A stretch of 64,000 bases of DNA from an uncultured Halomonas sp. (GTDB lineage: Bacteria; Pseudomonadota; Gammaproteobacteria; Pseudomonadales; Halomonadaceae). How positions within the stretch are numbered: position 1 is the first letter of the stretch; each line of letters opens with the position of its first letter. The notes beneath the pieces are model-generated. The model did not search any database and was not told the DNA's origin. It worked only from the letters and a program-made list of their open reading frames with translations. This document shows, in pieces, positions 1-9,810 of this stretch. The stretch is from contig NZ_CANMVL010000002.1 of the NCBI RefSeq assembly GCF_947501415.1, forward strand, positions 310,001 to 374,000. Reading direction: 5' to 3'. The translations under genes were made by a program, and so were the position numbers.

Positions 1-795
<795 letters not shown>

Positions 796-813
796 GGCCG
801 CTCGGCACACTCT

Positions 814-1845
814 TCAGTACAGCGGGTCGGGGGGCGGTTCCAGGCTGGAGTGAAAGCCTTCGATCGCGCTCTGGGCCTCCTCGATGGCATCGAAGCGGGC
901 GATATGAAACAGCGCCCCGCCCTCGTTGGCCAGTGGCAGGCGACTCATGCCGATCACGATACCGTCCGCCATGGCCAGCACCTCCCCTTCCGCGTTGCCG
1001 AAGGGGTCGGCCACCCGGCCCAGCACTTCGCCCCTGGCCACCCGCGCCCCCAGGCGTACCCTGGGGCGCAGGATGCCATCGATGGGCGCCCGCGCCCAGC
1101 TTGAGCCATTGGCCACCTCGGCGGCCGGGGGCTCACGGCGGCGATGCTGCCCGCTCAGCATGCCCAGGCGACGCATCACCCGGAGCACCCCGCGCACCCC
1201 GGGGGTGATCGCCCATTCGTCGAAGCGCAGCGCCTCCCCGGCCTCATAGGTCAGCACCGGTATCCCGCGGTTCTGGGCATAGTGACGCAGGCTCCCCTCG
1301 CGCAGCTCGGCATTGAGGATCACCGGCGCCCCGAATGCATTGGCCATGCGCTCGGTCACTCCGCCCGTCACCAGCTGGGCGCGGATCTGGGGCAGGTTGG
1401 TACGATGGATCGCACCGGTATGCAGATCGACGATATGTGTCGCCTGATCGACGATCGCCTCGCGAAACAGCGCCGCCATGCGGCCTCCCAGGGAGCCCGA
1501 CTCACTGCCCGGAAAGCAGCGGTTGAGGTCGCGGCGGTCAGGCAGATAACGGCTGTTCTGCACGAACCCGAAGACATTGACGATCGGCACGGCGATCAGG
1601 GTCCCACGCAGGCCCTGCAGCTGCCTGGAGCGCAGCAGACGACGCACGATCTCCACGCCATTGATCTCGTCGCCGTGGATGCCGCCGCATACCAGCAGGG
1701 TCGGTCCCGCCTGGCGGCCATGGACCACCTCCACGGGGATGGAGAGCGGGGCGTGGGTGTACAGGCGCGCGGCGGGCACGTCGACCTGGGTACGACTGCC
1801 CGGCGCGATGGCGACACCGGCAAGGTCGAAGGGGGCTCGAGGCAT
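814..1845 (-). CDS. Succinylglutamate desuccinylase/aspartoacylase family zinc hydrolase
   Basis: This 343-residue protein belongs to the M14-like AstE/aspartoacylase family of zinc deacylases. Metal ligands are visible as GGIHGDEINGVE (His57, Glu60) and LHTGAIHR (His142); Glu201 or Glu204 in YEAGEALRF is the likely general base. A C-terminal barrel-like segment with VRLGARVARGEVLGRVADPFG resembles the biotinyl/lipoyl-like extension of the subgroup annotated as generic 'succinylglutamate desuccinylase/aspartoacylase'. It is not inside an arginine succinyltransferase operon, so the substrate is open. An AGGAG sits 7 bases before the ATG. It is divergent from the tetR gene, sharing a roughly 150-base intergenic region. 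Confidence 0.88.
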   Translation of the reverse strand: MPRAPFDLAGVAIAPGSRTQVDVPAARLYTHAPLSIPVEVVHGRQAGPTLLVCGGIHGDEINGVEIVRRLLRSRQLQGLRGTLIAVPIVNVFGFVQNSRYLPDRRDLNRCFPGSESGSLGGRMAALFREAIVDQATHIVDLHTGAIHRTNLPQIRAQLVTGGVTERMANAFGAPVILNAELREGSLRHYAQNRGIPVLTYEAGEALRFDEWAITPGVRGVLRVMRRLGMLSGQHRRREPPAAEVANGSSWARAPIDGILRPRVRLGARVARGEVLGRVADPFGNAEGEVLAMADGIVIGMSRLPLANEGGALFHIARFDAIEEAQSAIEGFHSSLEPPPDPLY

Positions 1846-1915
1846 GGGAACTCCTGCGGCAGAGGTGCCGATCCTGGCGCCCTTTTATACGGCAGTGCGC
1901 GGCGAAAGACGAGCC

Positions 1916-1963
1916 TTGTGACATACAGGAATGAATGTAAATCTCGGACGCATCGGGTAGAAT
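1916..1963 (+). promoter_or_regulatory. Promoter and candidate AcrR-type operator of the tetR gene
   Basis: The palindrome ACATACAGGAATGAATGT at 1921-1938 has half-sites ACATaCA/TGaATGT, the same form as known AcrR and TtgR operators. A TAGAAT at 1958-1963 is a plausible -10 box for the repressor gene, so a repressor bound at the palindrome would cover the -35 region. Similar palindromes lie at 8095-8110 and 9811-9828 ahead of the efflux genes. The match to AcrR-type sites is from memory; autoregulation is inferred. Confidence 0.6.
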
Positions 1964-1993
1964 GAAGGTATCCACTTCTCACGAGACCTGACC

Positions 1994-2608
1994 ATGGCTC
2001 GACGCACCAAGGCCGAGGCCGCCGCGACTCGCGAGGCCCTGCTCGACGCTGCCGAAGAGGTCTTCCTCGAAAAGGGTGTCGCACGCACCTCCCTGGAGCA
2101 GATTGCCCGTCACGCCGGCATGACCCGGGGCGCCGTCTACTGGCACTTCAAGAACAAGGCGGACCTCTTCCAGGCCATGCTGTGCCGGGTGCGCATGCCC
2201 TTCCAGGAGCTGATCGCGGAGATTGCCGAGCCGAGCCTGATGGAGCGTCCCCTGGAGGCCATCCGCCTGGCCATCCAGAACGGCTTCGAACGCCTGGAGC
2301 AACCCCGCCATCGGCGCGTACATGCCATCCTGGTCCATCACTGCGAGGTGTTCGGCGATATCGACCCGCTGGCCATGCAGAACGAGATGGCCAATGAGGC
2401 CTGCGGGGCCCTGACCGACCACTTCACCTGTGCGGCGCGCCTGGGGCAGTTGCGTGAAGACCTCTCCCCCGAGAACGCCGCCGAACTGATGCAGGCGCTG
2501 CTCGGTGGACTCTTCCATGACTGGCTGCGCAACCACGAGCGCTTCTCGATCGCGACCAAGGGCAGCGAGCTGGTGGCTCTCCAGCTCGAGCTGATGCGCC
2601 GGCCCTAG
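1994..2608 (+). CDS. TetR family repressor, AcrR/TtgR-like
   Basis: This 204-residue protein has a typical TetR N-terminal helix-turn-helix: ATREALLDAAEEVFLEKGVARTSLEQIARHAGMTRGAVYWHFKNKADLF spans about residues 11-58, and GAVYWHFKNKADLF is characteristic of the AcrR/TtgR/MexR-type efflux repressors. The remaining helical region is the variable ligand and dimer domain. It sits next to a complete RND efflux system on the opposite strand, and similar palindromes precede all three transcription units. It is therefore inferred to be the local repressor that releases the pump genes on binding hydrophobic drugs. Its stop overlaps the convergent membrane-protein gene by three bases. Confidence 0.9.
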   Translation: MARRTKAEAAATREALLDAAEEVFLEKGVARTSLEQIARHAGMTRGAVYWHFKNKADLFQAMLCRVRMPFQELIAEIAEPSLMERPLEAIRLAIQNGFERLEQPRHRRVHAILVHHCEVFGDIDPLAMQNEMANEACGALTDHFTCAARLGQLREDLSPENAAELMQALLGGLFHDWLRNHERFSIATKGSELVALQLELMRRP

Positions 2609-3276
2609 GCCGCCGTGGTCGAGCGTCGCCCACCCAGCCGCAGCCGCCTGAGGTGAGCGCGGGCCTCGCGAAACTCTCCATCCTCGACGCTGCGATAGGC
2701 GCCCTCCTCCACCAGATACTTCACCAGCACCCGCCGCTCGCCGGCCCGGGGCATGCTGTCAGGCTTGCCCTGCAGGCGCACTTCGCACTGGGGATCATCG
2801 AGCAGGATCGCACTGGCCACCCCCTCGGCATCCGGCGCCGAGCGCACCTCGACACGCTCACCCAGCAGACAGCGCCGATGGCTGTGCGAATGGCGGTGAA
2901 ACCAGCGCCTCATCGCCGCGCAGAGCGTGGCGGCGAGCGGCGAGGCGACCGCGAAGGCCCCCCACAGCACCACGATCCCCAGCGGGACCCGGAACAGGCC
3001 AAGTTCCATCCAGCGCAGCGCCACGAGCTCCACCGTCAGGGTGATGGCCGCCGCCAGCCCCAGCAGCACCGAGAGCGAGACGCTGGCCGGCACACCCACA
3101 AAGCCAAGGGCGACCAGCGAGCTGGCCAGATAGTCACCCTTCAGGCTGTCATGCTCGAACAGCTCCAGCGGTGCCAGGCGCAGCGCCACCAGCACCCAGT
3201 AGAGCAGCAGCAGCGGCATCAGCACACTGAACACCACCACCGGAAAGCTCAGCGCAACCATCATGACGAACTCCAT
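2605..3276 (-). CDS. Membrane protein with C-terminal OB-fold-like domain (YqiJ/NfeD-like)
   Basis: The start at 3276 is chosen because GGGGAGG lies just upstream; an in-frame start 35 codons earlier has a poorly protein-like leader. The 223 residues begin with about three hydrophobic helices (roughly residues 5-30, 47-80 and 88-115), followed by a basic HRHSHSHRR linker and a soluble beta-rich region of about 85 residues (VEVRSAPDAEGVASAILL to RVLVKYLVEEGAYRSV). This layout resembles YqiJ/DUF1449 proteins, which pair with flotillins, but no flotillin gene is nearby. Family assignment is tentative and the function unknown. Confidence 0.65.
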   Translation of the reverse strand: MEFVMMVALSFPVVVFSVLMPLLLLYWVLVALRLAPLELFEHDSLKGDYLASSLVALGFVGVPASVSLSVLLGLAAAITLTVELVALRWMELGLFRVPLGIVVLWGAFAVASPLAATLCAAMRRWFHRHSHSHRRCLLGERVEVRSAPDAEGVASAILLDDPQCEVRLQGKPDSMPRAGERRVLVKYLVEEGAYRSVEDGEFREARAHLRRLRLGGRRSTTAA

Positions 3277-3381
3277 GGCCACCTCCCCGACACTACTTAG
3301 CCAACGAATGGGACCCTGAGAATCACTATAGCCTCTCCTTCCGGACGAAGGCCAAGGACCGGCAGCACGGCCAGGTAGCAC

Positions 3382-3444
3382 AGCCAGGAAACTTAGCCAG
3401 GAAACTTAGCCGGGAAACTTAGCCAGGAAACTTAGCCAGGAAAC
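3382..3444. repeat. 13-bp tandem repeat, five units
   Basis: Five head-to-tail copies of AGCCAGGAAACTT start at 3382, 3395, 3408, 3421 and 3434. The third carries AGCCGGG instead of AGCCAGG, and the fifth is cut after eleven bases. It lies between the start of the small membrane-protein gene and the hairpin downstream of the RND permease gene. No open reading frame of note crosses it. Confidence 0.9.
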
Positions 3445-3508
3445 ACCGTCAGGTGGCCCACAGGTAGCACAGTGAGCCTCGTCGGCGGGAGCGGTTTCCA
3501 CGGAGAGA

Positions 3509-3538
3509 CAAGGGGCGCCTCATAAGAGGCGCCCCTTG
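3509..3538 (-). terminator. Hairpin terminator of the RND operon
   Basis: A perfect 13-bp inverted repeat, CAAGGGGCGCCTC and its complement, is separated by a four-base ATAA loop. It lies 26 bases past the stop of the RND permease gene on the minus strand. No long T run follows on either strand, so termination efficiency is uncertain. Confidence 0.75.
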
Positions 3539-3564
3539 TAACAGCCGGACGAGTCAGGCGATGA

Positions 3565-6500
3565 CTAGCCCTGCTCAGACCCTGCGACCTGGCGCGGCGC
3601 CTCCTTGCCGCGCAGCTTGCGTCCCAGCCAGTCGGAGACCGAGGCGATCATGGCGTAGAAGCTGGGAATGAAGAAGCTTCCCAGCACCGCGACAGACGCC
3701 ATGCCCACCGCCACCGTGGTGCCGATATGGTGGCTGCTGACATCGCTCGCCCCACTGGCCAGGGCCAGCGGCAGGGTACCGAAGATAAAGGCCAGCGAGG
3801 TCATCACGATCGGCCGGAAGCGCAGCTCCGCCGCGCTGGTGGCCGCCTCGCGGATCGTCTTGCCCAGCTCCTTGCGCTGCAGCTCGGCAAACTCGACGAT
3901 CAGGATGGCGTTCTTGGCCGCAAGGCCAACCACCACCAGCATGCCGATCTCCACATAGACACTGGAATCCAGCCCGCGCAGCGCGATGCCGCCGATCCCT
4001 CCCAGGAAGGCGAAGGGGGTGGCGGTCAACACCGCCAGCGGCAGCGACCAGCTCTCGTACTGGGCCGCCAGAATCAAGAACACCATCAGCAGGCCGAAGA
4101 TGATCGCCAGGCTGGCGGCACTGCCCATCTGACTCTCCTGATAGGCGGTACCGGTCCAGCCCATCCCCCAGTTGCTGCCCAGGGTCTCGGCAACGACCTC
4201 CTCCATGGCGGTGATCGCCTCGCCGGAACTGTAGCCAGGCGCCGGGCCACCCTGGAACTGCGCCCCCAGATAGACACCGAAGCGCGACACCACCGCGGGC
4301 TTGGCCTGGCGCTCCAGGGTCACGAACTCCGACAACGGAATACGCTCCCCATTGCCACCGCGCACATAGACACTGCTGATATCATCGGGTGTCTTGCGGA
4401 ACTCATCCTCGTTCTGCAGATAGACCTGGAAGTTGCGGTTCTGATAACTGAAGAAGTTGACGAAGCCGGTACCGAAGGTATTGGAGAGCGTCGCGTTGAG
4501 CTGCTGCAGCGACACCCCGTAGCTCAGCGCCTTCTGCTGATCGATCTCGGCGCGGTAGCCCGGCACATTGACATTGAAGGTGGTAAAGACACGCTGCAGT
4601 GCCGGGTGCTCACCCGCCGCCTGCATTACCTTGAGCGACGCCTGGAACAGCTCCTTGGGCGTGGCTCCCTCGAAGGACTGCAGATAGCCCGTGAAGCCGC
4701 CGGTGGTGGAGAGCCCCATGATCGGCGGCATGTTGAAGGCCATCGCCGAGCCCCCCGGAACCTGGGCGCCCAGCTGCATGATCCTGCCGACCAGCTCATC
4801 CGCGGTCAGCGTCCGCTCATCCCAGGGCAGCATATTGATGAACATGATGCCGCGGGCCGAGTTGACCGCACTGGAGAGCATGTCATATCCCGCCACGGCG
4901 GAGCTGAACTCGACCCCCTCGATCTCCTCGATACGGGCGCTCAGCTCATCCATATAGGCCCGGGTACGGTCCAGGGAGGCGGAGTCGGGTAGCTGTACTG
5001 CCGCCAGCACCAGGCCCTGATCGGTCTCGGGCACCAGGGTCGAGGGGGTGATCTGGTAGAGCCACCAGGAGCCGCCGACCACCAGGCCGGTCAGCAGCAG
5101 GGCCACTCCCCAGAAACGCACCAGCGACCTGACCACCCACATGTAGGCGGTGGTGATACCGGCAAAGAGGCTGTCGAACAGGCGCAGCGGGGTGTGAAGG
5201 GCGCGCGCCAGCTTCGACTGCCCCATCTGCGGCTTGTGCTTGATGAACACGGCCGACAGGGCCGGCGTGAAGGTCAACGCCATCAGCGCCGAGAAGGCCA
5301 CCGAGATCGCCACGGTCAGGGCAAACTGCTGATAGATCTGGCCGGTGAAGCCCCCCAGGAAGGCCACCGGCAGGAACACCGCGGCCATGATCAGGGAGGT
5401 GGCGATGACCGGGCCCCCCACCTCCTTCATGGCCTGGATGGTCGCCTGGGTGACCGTGATCTCCTCATCCTCGCCCAGCACCCGCTCGACGTTTTCCACC
5501 ACCAGGATGGCGTCGTCCACCACGATGCCGATGGCGAGCACCAGCGCGAACAGCGTCAGCAGGTTGATCGAGAAGCCGAACAGGTAGAAGCCGGCGAAGG
5601 TCGCCAGTACCGACACCGGCACCACCGACATGGCGATCAGGGTGAAGCGCCAGTTCTGCAGGAAGACGAACAGGATCACCCCGACGATCAGAAACGCCTC
5701 GATAAACACCTTGGTCACGGTATCGACGGAGGCGCCGATAAACAGCGTGGTGTCATAGGGCACCACCTGCTCGAGCCCCGGCGGGAAGCGCGCCTCCAGT
5801 TCGGCCATGGTCTCGTGGACCAGTCGGGCGGTCTCGAGGGCATTGGCACCAGGCTGCTGGTTGATGATGATGGGCGTCATGGCGCCACCGTTCAGCTTGG
5901 CGTTGACCCCGTAGTAGGAGGCGCCCAGCTCGATGCGTGCCACGTCGCTGAGACGCAGCGACGAGCCATCGGGGTTGGTGCGCAGCAGGATATCGCGGAA
6001 ATCGTTGACGTTGTTGAGGCGCCCACCGGCGGTGATCGTATAGGAGAAGGCCCTCGGGTCGCTCTGGGGAGTGGCGGCCAGCCCCCCCGCGGGCACCTCG
6101 GTGTTCTGGGTGCGAATCGCCGTCGCCACCTCGGTTGGCGTCAGGTCGTACTGGGCCAGCTTGTCCGGGTCCATCCAGATGCGCATGGCAAACTCGCCGC
6201 CACCCAGCACCGAGGCATCCCCCACCCCCGGGAGCTGGCGCAGCTCATCGAGAATATTGAGGGTGGCATAGTTCTGCATGAAGACGTTGTCGTAGTCGCC
6301 CTGTGGCGAGATCAGCGAGACCAGCATCAGAATCGAGCTGGAGCGCAGCTCCACGGTCACGCCCTGGGCCTGCACCGCCTCGGGCAGCTGTGAGAGCGCC
6401 CCCTGCACCCGGTTGTTGACGTTGATGGTGTTGATATCGCCTTCGGTGCCGATGTTGAAGGCCACGTTGAGACTCATGGAGCCGTTGTCGCCACTGGTCG

Positions 6501-6744
6501 AGGTCATGTAGAGCATATCCTCGACACCGTTGATGGCCTCGGCCAGGGGAGCCGCCACCGTCTGCGCCACCGTTTCGGCATCGGCACCGGGGAACTGGGC
6601 GCTAACCGAAACGGTGGGCGGCACCACACTGGGATACTGCTCAACGGGCAGCACGCGCAGGCTGACCACCCCGACCAGGGTCAGGATGATCGCCAGTACC
6701 GTGGCGAAGATCGGCCGCTTGATAAAGAAGTTGGAGAAGTTCAT
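3565..6744 (-). CDS. RND multidrug efflux transporter permease (AcrB/MexB/TtgB type)
   Basis: The 1059-residue length is standard for HAE1-family inner-membrane drug/proton antiporters. The start MNFSNFFIKRPIFATVLAIILTLVG is the classic first transmembrane helix. The proton-relay Asp pair is present in LVLAIGIVVDDAILVVENVER in TM4, followed by the conserved EVGGPVIATSLIMAAVFLPVAFLGG. The second half has the matching helices (MLVVVGLAAKNAILIVEFA) and ends in a charged tail. It forms a trimer in the inner membrane and works with the adaptor encoded immediately upstream; their stop and start overlap as TGATG, implying translational coupling. Confidence 0.97.
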   Translation of the reverse strand: MNFSNFFIKRPIFATVLAIILTLVGVVSLRVLPVEQYPSVVPPTVSVSAQFPGADAETVAQTVAAPLAEAINGVEDMLYMTSTSGDNGSMSLNVAFNIGTEGDINTINVNNRVQGALSQLPEAVQAQGVTVELRSSSILMLVSLISPQGDYDNVFMQNYATLNILDELRQLPGVGDASVLGGGEFAMRIWMDPDKLAQYDLTPTEVATAIRTQNTEVPAGGLAATPQSDPRAFSYTITAGGRLNNVNDFRDILLRTNPDGSSLRLSDVARIELGASYYGVNAKLNGGAMTPIIINQQPGANALETARLVHETMAELEARFPPGLEQVVPYDTTLFIGASVDTVTKVFIEAFLIVGVILFVFLQNWRFTLIAMSVVPVSVLATFAGFYLFGFSINLLTLFALVLAIGIVVDDAILVVENVERVLGEDEEITVTQATIQAMKEVGGPVIATSLIMAAVFLPVAFLGGFTGQIYQQFALTVAISVAFSALMALTFTPALSAVFIKHKPQMGQSKLARALHTPLRLFDSLFAGITTAYMWVVRSLVRFWGVALLLTGLVVGGSWWLYQITPSTLVPETDQGLVLAAVQLPDSASLDRTRAYMDELSARIEEIEGVEFSSAVAGYDMLSSAVNSARGIMFINMLPWDERTLTADELVGRIMQLGAQVPGGSAMAFNMPPIMGLSTTGGFTGYLQSFEGATPKELFQASLKVMQAAGEHPALQRVFTTFNVNVPGYRAEIDQQKALSYGVSLQQLNATLSNTFGTGFVNFFSYQNRNFQVYLQNEDEFRKTPDDISSVYVRGGNGERIPLSEFVTLERQAKPAVVSRFGVYLGAQFQGGPAPGYSSGEAITAMEEVVAETLGSNWGMGWTGTAYQESQMGSAASLAIIFGLLMVFLILAAQYESWSLPLAVLTATPFAFLGGIGGIALRGLDSSVYVEIGMLVVVGLAAKNAILIVEFAELQRKELGKTIREAATSAAELRFRPIVMTSLAFIFGTLPLALASGASDVSSHHIGTTVAVGMASVAVLGSFFIPSFYAMIASVSDWLGRKLRGKEAPRQVAGSEQG

Positions 6745-8051
6745 CAGGCGTCGTCCTCACCGGCCTCGGCCGGCCCCGACTCGCTCTCGGCCGTCGCCTC
6801 CTGGGTCGCCTGGCCCTCCTGGCCGGGCTGGGCAGCCGAGCCACCCGCTGCCGCCGCACCCTGCTGCTGGCCACCCGGCTGCATGGAGCGCTCGACCAGC
6901 GCCTGGGCATCGCCATCGAAGGGCAACGGCTTGATGGTCACGCCCGGCTCGATGCCGGCGAGGTCACCGACCACCACACGCTCACCCGGCTCGACCCCGT
7001 CACGCAGGATGTTCCAGGACCCCGCCACCTCGCCCAGGCCAACCGGCCGAGCGCGGGCGACGTTATCCTCATCGAGCACGAATACCTGGGGCCCCATCAG
7101 GCCCTGGCCGATGGCGATCTCGGGGACTGCCAGCACATCGAAGCGCTTGAGGCCCTCGAGTTCGACACGCACGAACTGTCCGGGCAACACACGGTGCTCG
7201 GGATTGGCGAAGGTGGCACTAGCCTGCACCGTGCTGGTGCCCTCCTCCACGCGAGAGCCAAGGAAGGTCAAGCGTCCCACGAGACGCTCACTTCCCAACC
7301 CGGGCAGCTGCAGGACCGCACGAATCTTCTCGGTGCCGTCACGCTCCTGCATCTGGCGACGCAGCTCGAAGGCGTCCCGCTGGGGCAGCTGAAAACGCAC
7401 CTCGAGCGGATCCAGCGGCGTGATGGTGGCAAGTTCGGTGCCATTGCTCACCACATTGCCGACGTTGACCCGACTGAGGCTGATCATGCCCGATACCGGG
7501 GCGGTGACTTCGGCATAGTCGAGATCGATCCGTGCGGTGGCCAGTGCCGCCTCGGCCTGGACCACCGACGCGCGTGCCACGCTCAGCTCCGAGCGTGCCT
7601 GGTCGACCTGCTGGCGGCTCACCGAGTTCTGACTCAACAGCCGTTCGAAACGATTGGCATCGCGCTGGGCACGCTCCAACTGGGCGCGGGCACTCTGCAG
7701 GTCGGCCTCACGCTGCCTGACCGCCGCCTGATACACATCCGGCTCGATGGAGTAGAGCACCTGTCCCTTCTCGACCATCTCACCCGGCTCGAAGTGACGC
7801 TTTTCGAGGGTGCCAGTGACGCGGGCCACCAGCATCACCTCATCATCGCTGCGCAGCAACGAGGGATAGGAGCGCTCCAGGTCGAGATCCTGTCGGGCTA
7901 GCTCGGCGACCTCCACCGGGTGTGGGGGACGCTCCTGGGCGCCGCCCTGCTGGGCCTGCTGAGGCGACTCATCTTGACCACAGGCGGCCAGCATAAGGCC
8001 GGCGGCCAGGGCAAGAAGGCCCGCCCGGCCGATTCGGTATGCAGTTTTCAT
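6744..8051 (-). CDS. RND periplasmic adaptor lipoprotein (AcrA/MexA type)
   Basis: This 435-residue membrane fusion protein starts with a lipoprotein signal ending in LAAC (Cys24), so it should be acylated and anchored in the inner membrane. After that come the barrel and lipoyl halves (RSDDEVMLVARVTGTLEKRHFEPGEMVEKGQVLYSIEP and YAEVTAPVSGMISLSRVNVGNVV) around an alpha-helical hairpin of about 60 residues. The C-terminus past residue 390 is a low-complexity Gln/Gly/Ala/Glu-rich tail, longer than in AcrA. It is first in a two-gene operon with the permease and bridges it to the outer-membrane channel encoded further upstream. Confidence 0.95.
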   Translation of the reverse strand: MKTAYRIGRAGLLALAAGLMLAACGQDESPQQAQQGGAQERPPHPVEVAELARQDLDLERSYPSLLRSDDEVMLVARVTGTLEKRHFEPGEMVEKGQVLYSIEPDVYQAAVRQREADLQSARAQLERAQRDANRFERLLSQNSVSRQQVDQARSELSVARASVVQAEAALATARIDLDYAEVTAPVSGMISLSRVNVGNVVSNGTELATITPLDPLEVRFQLPQRDAFELRRQMQERDGTEKIRAVLQLPGLGSERLVGRLTFLGSRVEEGTSTVQASATFANPEHRVLPGQFVRVELEGLKRFDVLAVPEIAIGQGLMGPQVFVLDEDNVARARPVGLGEVAGSWNILRDGVEPGERVVVGDLAGIEPGVTIKPLPFDGDAQALVERSMQPGGQQQGAAAAGGSAAQPGQEGQATQEATAESESGPAEAGEDDA

Positions 8052-8088
8052 GCGCGTGGGGTTTCCTTGGGAAATAGCGGATGAACGA

Positions 8089-8118
8089 ATTTTACATTCA
8101 CCAGTGTATGGATGTAAA
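8089..8118 (-). promoter_or_regulatory. Promoter of the adaptor-permease operon with embedded operator
   Basis: Read on the minus strand, TTTACA (8118-8113) and TAAAAT (8094-8089) form -35 and -10 elements with an 18-base spacer. A 16-base near-palindrome, CATTCACCAGTGTATG (8095-8110), fills the spacer. A repressor there would block polymerase directly. The half-sites match the palindrome upstream of the tetR gene. Confidence 0.65.
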
Positions 8119-8342
8119 ACTTAGCTGCCTAAGCAAGACTCGAGGCCTCGCTCTGGATGACGGCTATTACTGACCTGCTATTACTGACCTGCCATTGATA
8201 TGCTGGTCGCGATGGCCACTTACGCATCAATACAACGCATCAGTACAACGCATCAGTACAACGCATCAGTACAACGCATCAGTACAATAGCCTGTACCCA
8301 GGTGGCAGTGGCTATCGAGCGACCGCCCAGGGCCCGGCAGAC
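8119..8342. repeat. Intergenic region with two short tandem repeats
   Basis: This stretch between the adaptor promoter and the outer-membrane channel gene contains no gene. It holds two adjacent copies of CTATTACTGACCTG (8164-8177 and 8178-8191). It also holds five head-to-tail 13-bp units of the form CAGTACAACGCAT at 8228-8290; the first has CAATACAACGCAT and the last is degenerate after CAGTACAA. No terminator for the channel gene could be identified in it. Confidence 0.85.
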
Positions 8343-9782
8343 TCACTGAGGCGTAGGGCGCTCACCGATGTTCATTACCGGGTCGTTGCCGGCAGCATCC
8401 GGCAGCTGAAGATCGACGCTGCCGCCATCCAGCCAGGCATTGATCTCGGCCAGGGCCTCCTCATCGAGGGTGCCCGCACGCTGACGCAGGGTCAGCAGGT
8501 TGATCACATAGTCGTAACGCGCGCTGGCCAGCTCGGCAATGGCGTTGTAGAGGTTCTGCTCGGCATTGAGCACATCGACGATATTGCGGGTACCGACCTC
8601 GTAACCGGCGCGGGTCGCATCCAGGGCGCTCTGGTTGGAGACCACCGCCTGGGCGCGGGCCTCTACCGTGGCGACATCGTTGGTCACCCGGGTATAGCTG
8701 GAACGCACATCCTGGATGGTGCTGCGACGCTGATCCTCAAAGTCGTACTGAGAGGCCTCCAGCAGGTAGGTGTTCTGGCGTACTGAGGCGCTGGTGCGCC
8801 CCCCGGTATAGAGGGGCATGCTGACGCCTACCCCGACCTGGCTGCTGGAGTCATGGCCATCGATGCGATCGGCATCGCTATCGGCGTAGTTGTAGCTGGC
8901 GAAGGCATTGACCTGGGGCAGACGCCCGGCGCGAGCGATCTCCACCGCGCTGCGCGACACCTCGACACCGGCCTGACTGGCCAGTACCCGGGGATTGTTC
9001 TGCATCGCCAGCTCCACCCAGGCGCTGCGCTTCAGCGGCATGGGCGGCGCGATGGTTAGCTCCTCGCCCAGGGCATCGATACTCTCGTAACGCTGTCCGG
9101 TGAGCCGTTCGAGCACCTCGAAGCGCACCTGCAGGTCACTCTCGGCGGCGATACGGACCGCCCTCGCCTGGTCGAAGGCCGCCTTGGCCTCCTCCACCTC
9201 GGTAATGGCGATCAGCCCCACCTCGAACTGCTCGCGGGCCTGCTCCAGCTGGCGGTTGATGGCCCGCTCCTGGGCGCGGCGCGCCTCCAGTACCTCATGG
9301 GCGCGCAGGATCTCGAAGTAGGCGGTCGATACGCTGATCAATACGCCCTGCTCGGTAGCCGCCAACTGATAGAGCTGTTGATCGACCTGACGTGCGCTGC
9401 GCTCTACCTGCCGCGTGGCGATGGCATTGAAGAGGGCCTGAGTGGCCTCGAGGGTGACGCCGACGCGATTGACATTGTCATCCCCTTGGGGCTGACCGGG
9501 AATCGACTGCGCCTCATATTGCCGATTATGGGTCAGATTGCCCGAGGCCGTGACCTGGGGCAGCAGATCCGCCCCCTCCACATCACGCCCGGCTTCGGTA
9601 CTACGGGTCAGGGAACGAGCCGAGGCCAGCTCGGCATTGTTCATCAGGGCATCGTTGGCGATGGTCAGCAGATCCGCCGCCTGGGCGGATGTCGACATGA
9701 TGGTGGCCACCATCATCGGCAACAGGGCGCGGCGCAGGACGCGCGACGGGCGGGAACAACGCGACGGGCGGGAAGACGTCAT
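8343..9782 (-). CDS. Outer-membrane efflux channel, TolC family
   Basis: The start at 9782 is preceded by GAGGA at a good distance and gives a cleavable signal peptide ending near STSAQA; longer in-frame starts run through the operator. The 479 residues show the duplicated outer-membrane-efflux architecture of TolC: two repeats of long coiled-coil helices with conserved segments such as YFEILRAHEVLEARRAQERAINRQLEQAREQFEVGL and SSYTRVTNDVATVEARAQAVVSNQSALDATRAGYEVGTRNIVDVLNAEQNLYNA. This is closer to TolC than to the OprM lipoproteins because no lipobox is present. It probably completes the adjacent RND pump, although it is transcribed separately. Confidence 0.93.
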   Translation of the reverse strand: MTSSRPSRCSRPSRVLRRALLPMMVATIMSTSAQAADLLTIANDALMNNAELASARSLTRSTEAGRDVEGADLLPQVTASGNLTHNRQYEAQSIPGQPQGDDNVNRVGVTLEATQALFNAIATRQVERSARQVDQQLYQLAATEQGVLISVSTAYFEILRAHEVLEARRAQERAINRQLEQAREQFEVGLIAITEVEEAKAAFDQARAVRIAAESDLQVRFEVLERLTGQRYESIDALGEELTIAPPMPLKRSAWVELAMQNNPRVLASQAGVEVSRSAVEIARAGRLPQVNAFASYNYADSDADRIDGHDSSSQVGVGVSMPLYTGGRTSASVRQNTYLLEASQYDFEDQRRSTIQDVRSSYTRVTNDVATVEARAQAVVSNQSALDATRAGYEVGTRNIVDVLNAEQNLYNAIAELASARYDYVINLLTLRQRAGTLDEEALAEINAWLDGGSVDLQLPDAAGNDPVMNIGERPTPQ

Positions 9783-9810
9783 CGGCTCATCCTCGATCCA
9801 TAGGATATTT

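Noticed and set aside
3382..3444. Possible CRISPR array from the short tandem repeats
   Set aside because: Units follow head to tail with no spacers and are only 13 bases long.
8228..8290. Possible CRISPR array or iteron origin
   Set aside because: No spacers, no replication gene nearby, and the repeats lie on what is plainly the chromosome.
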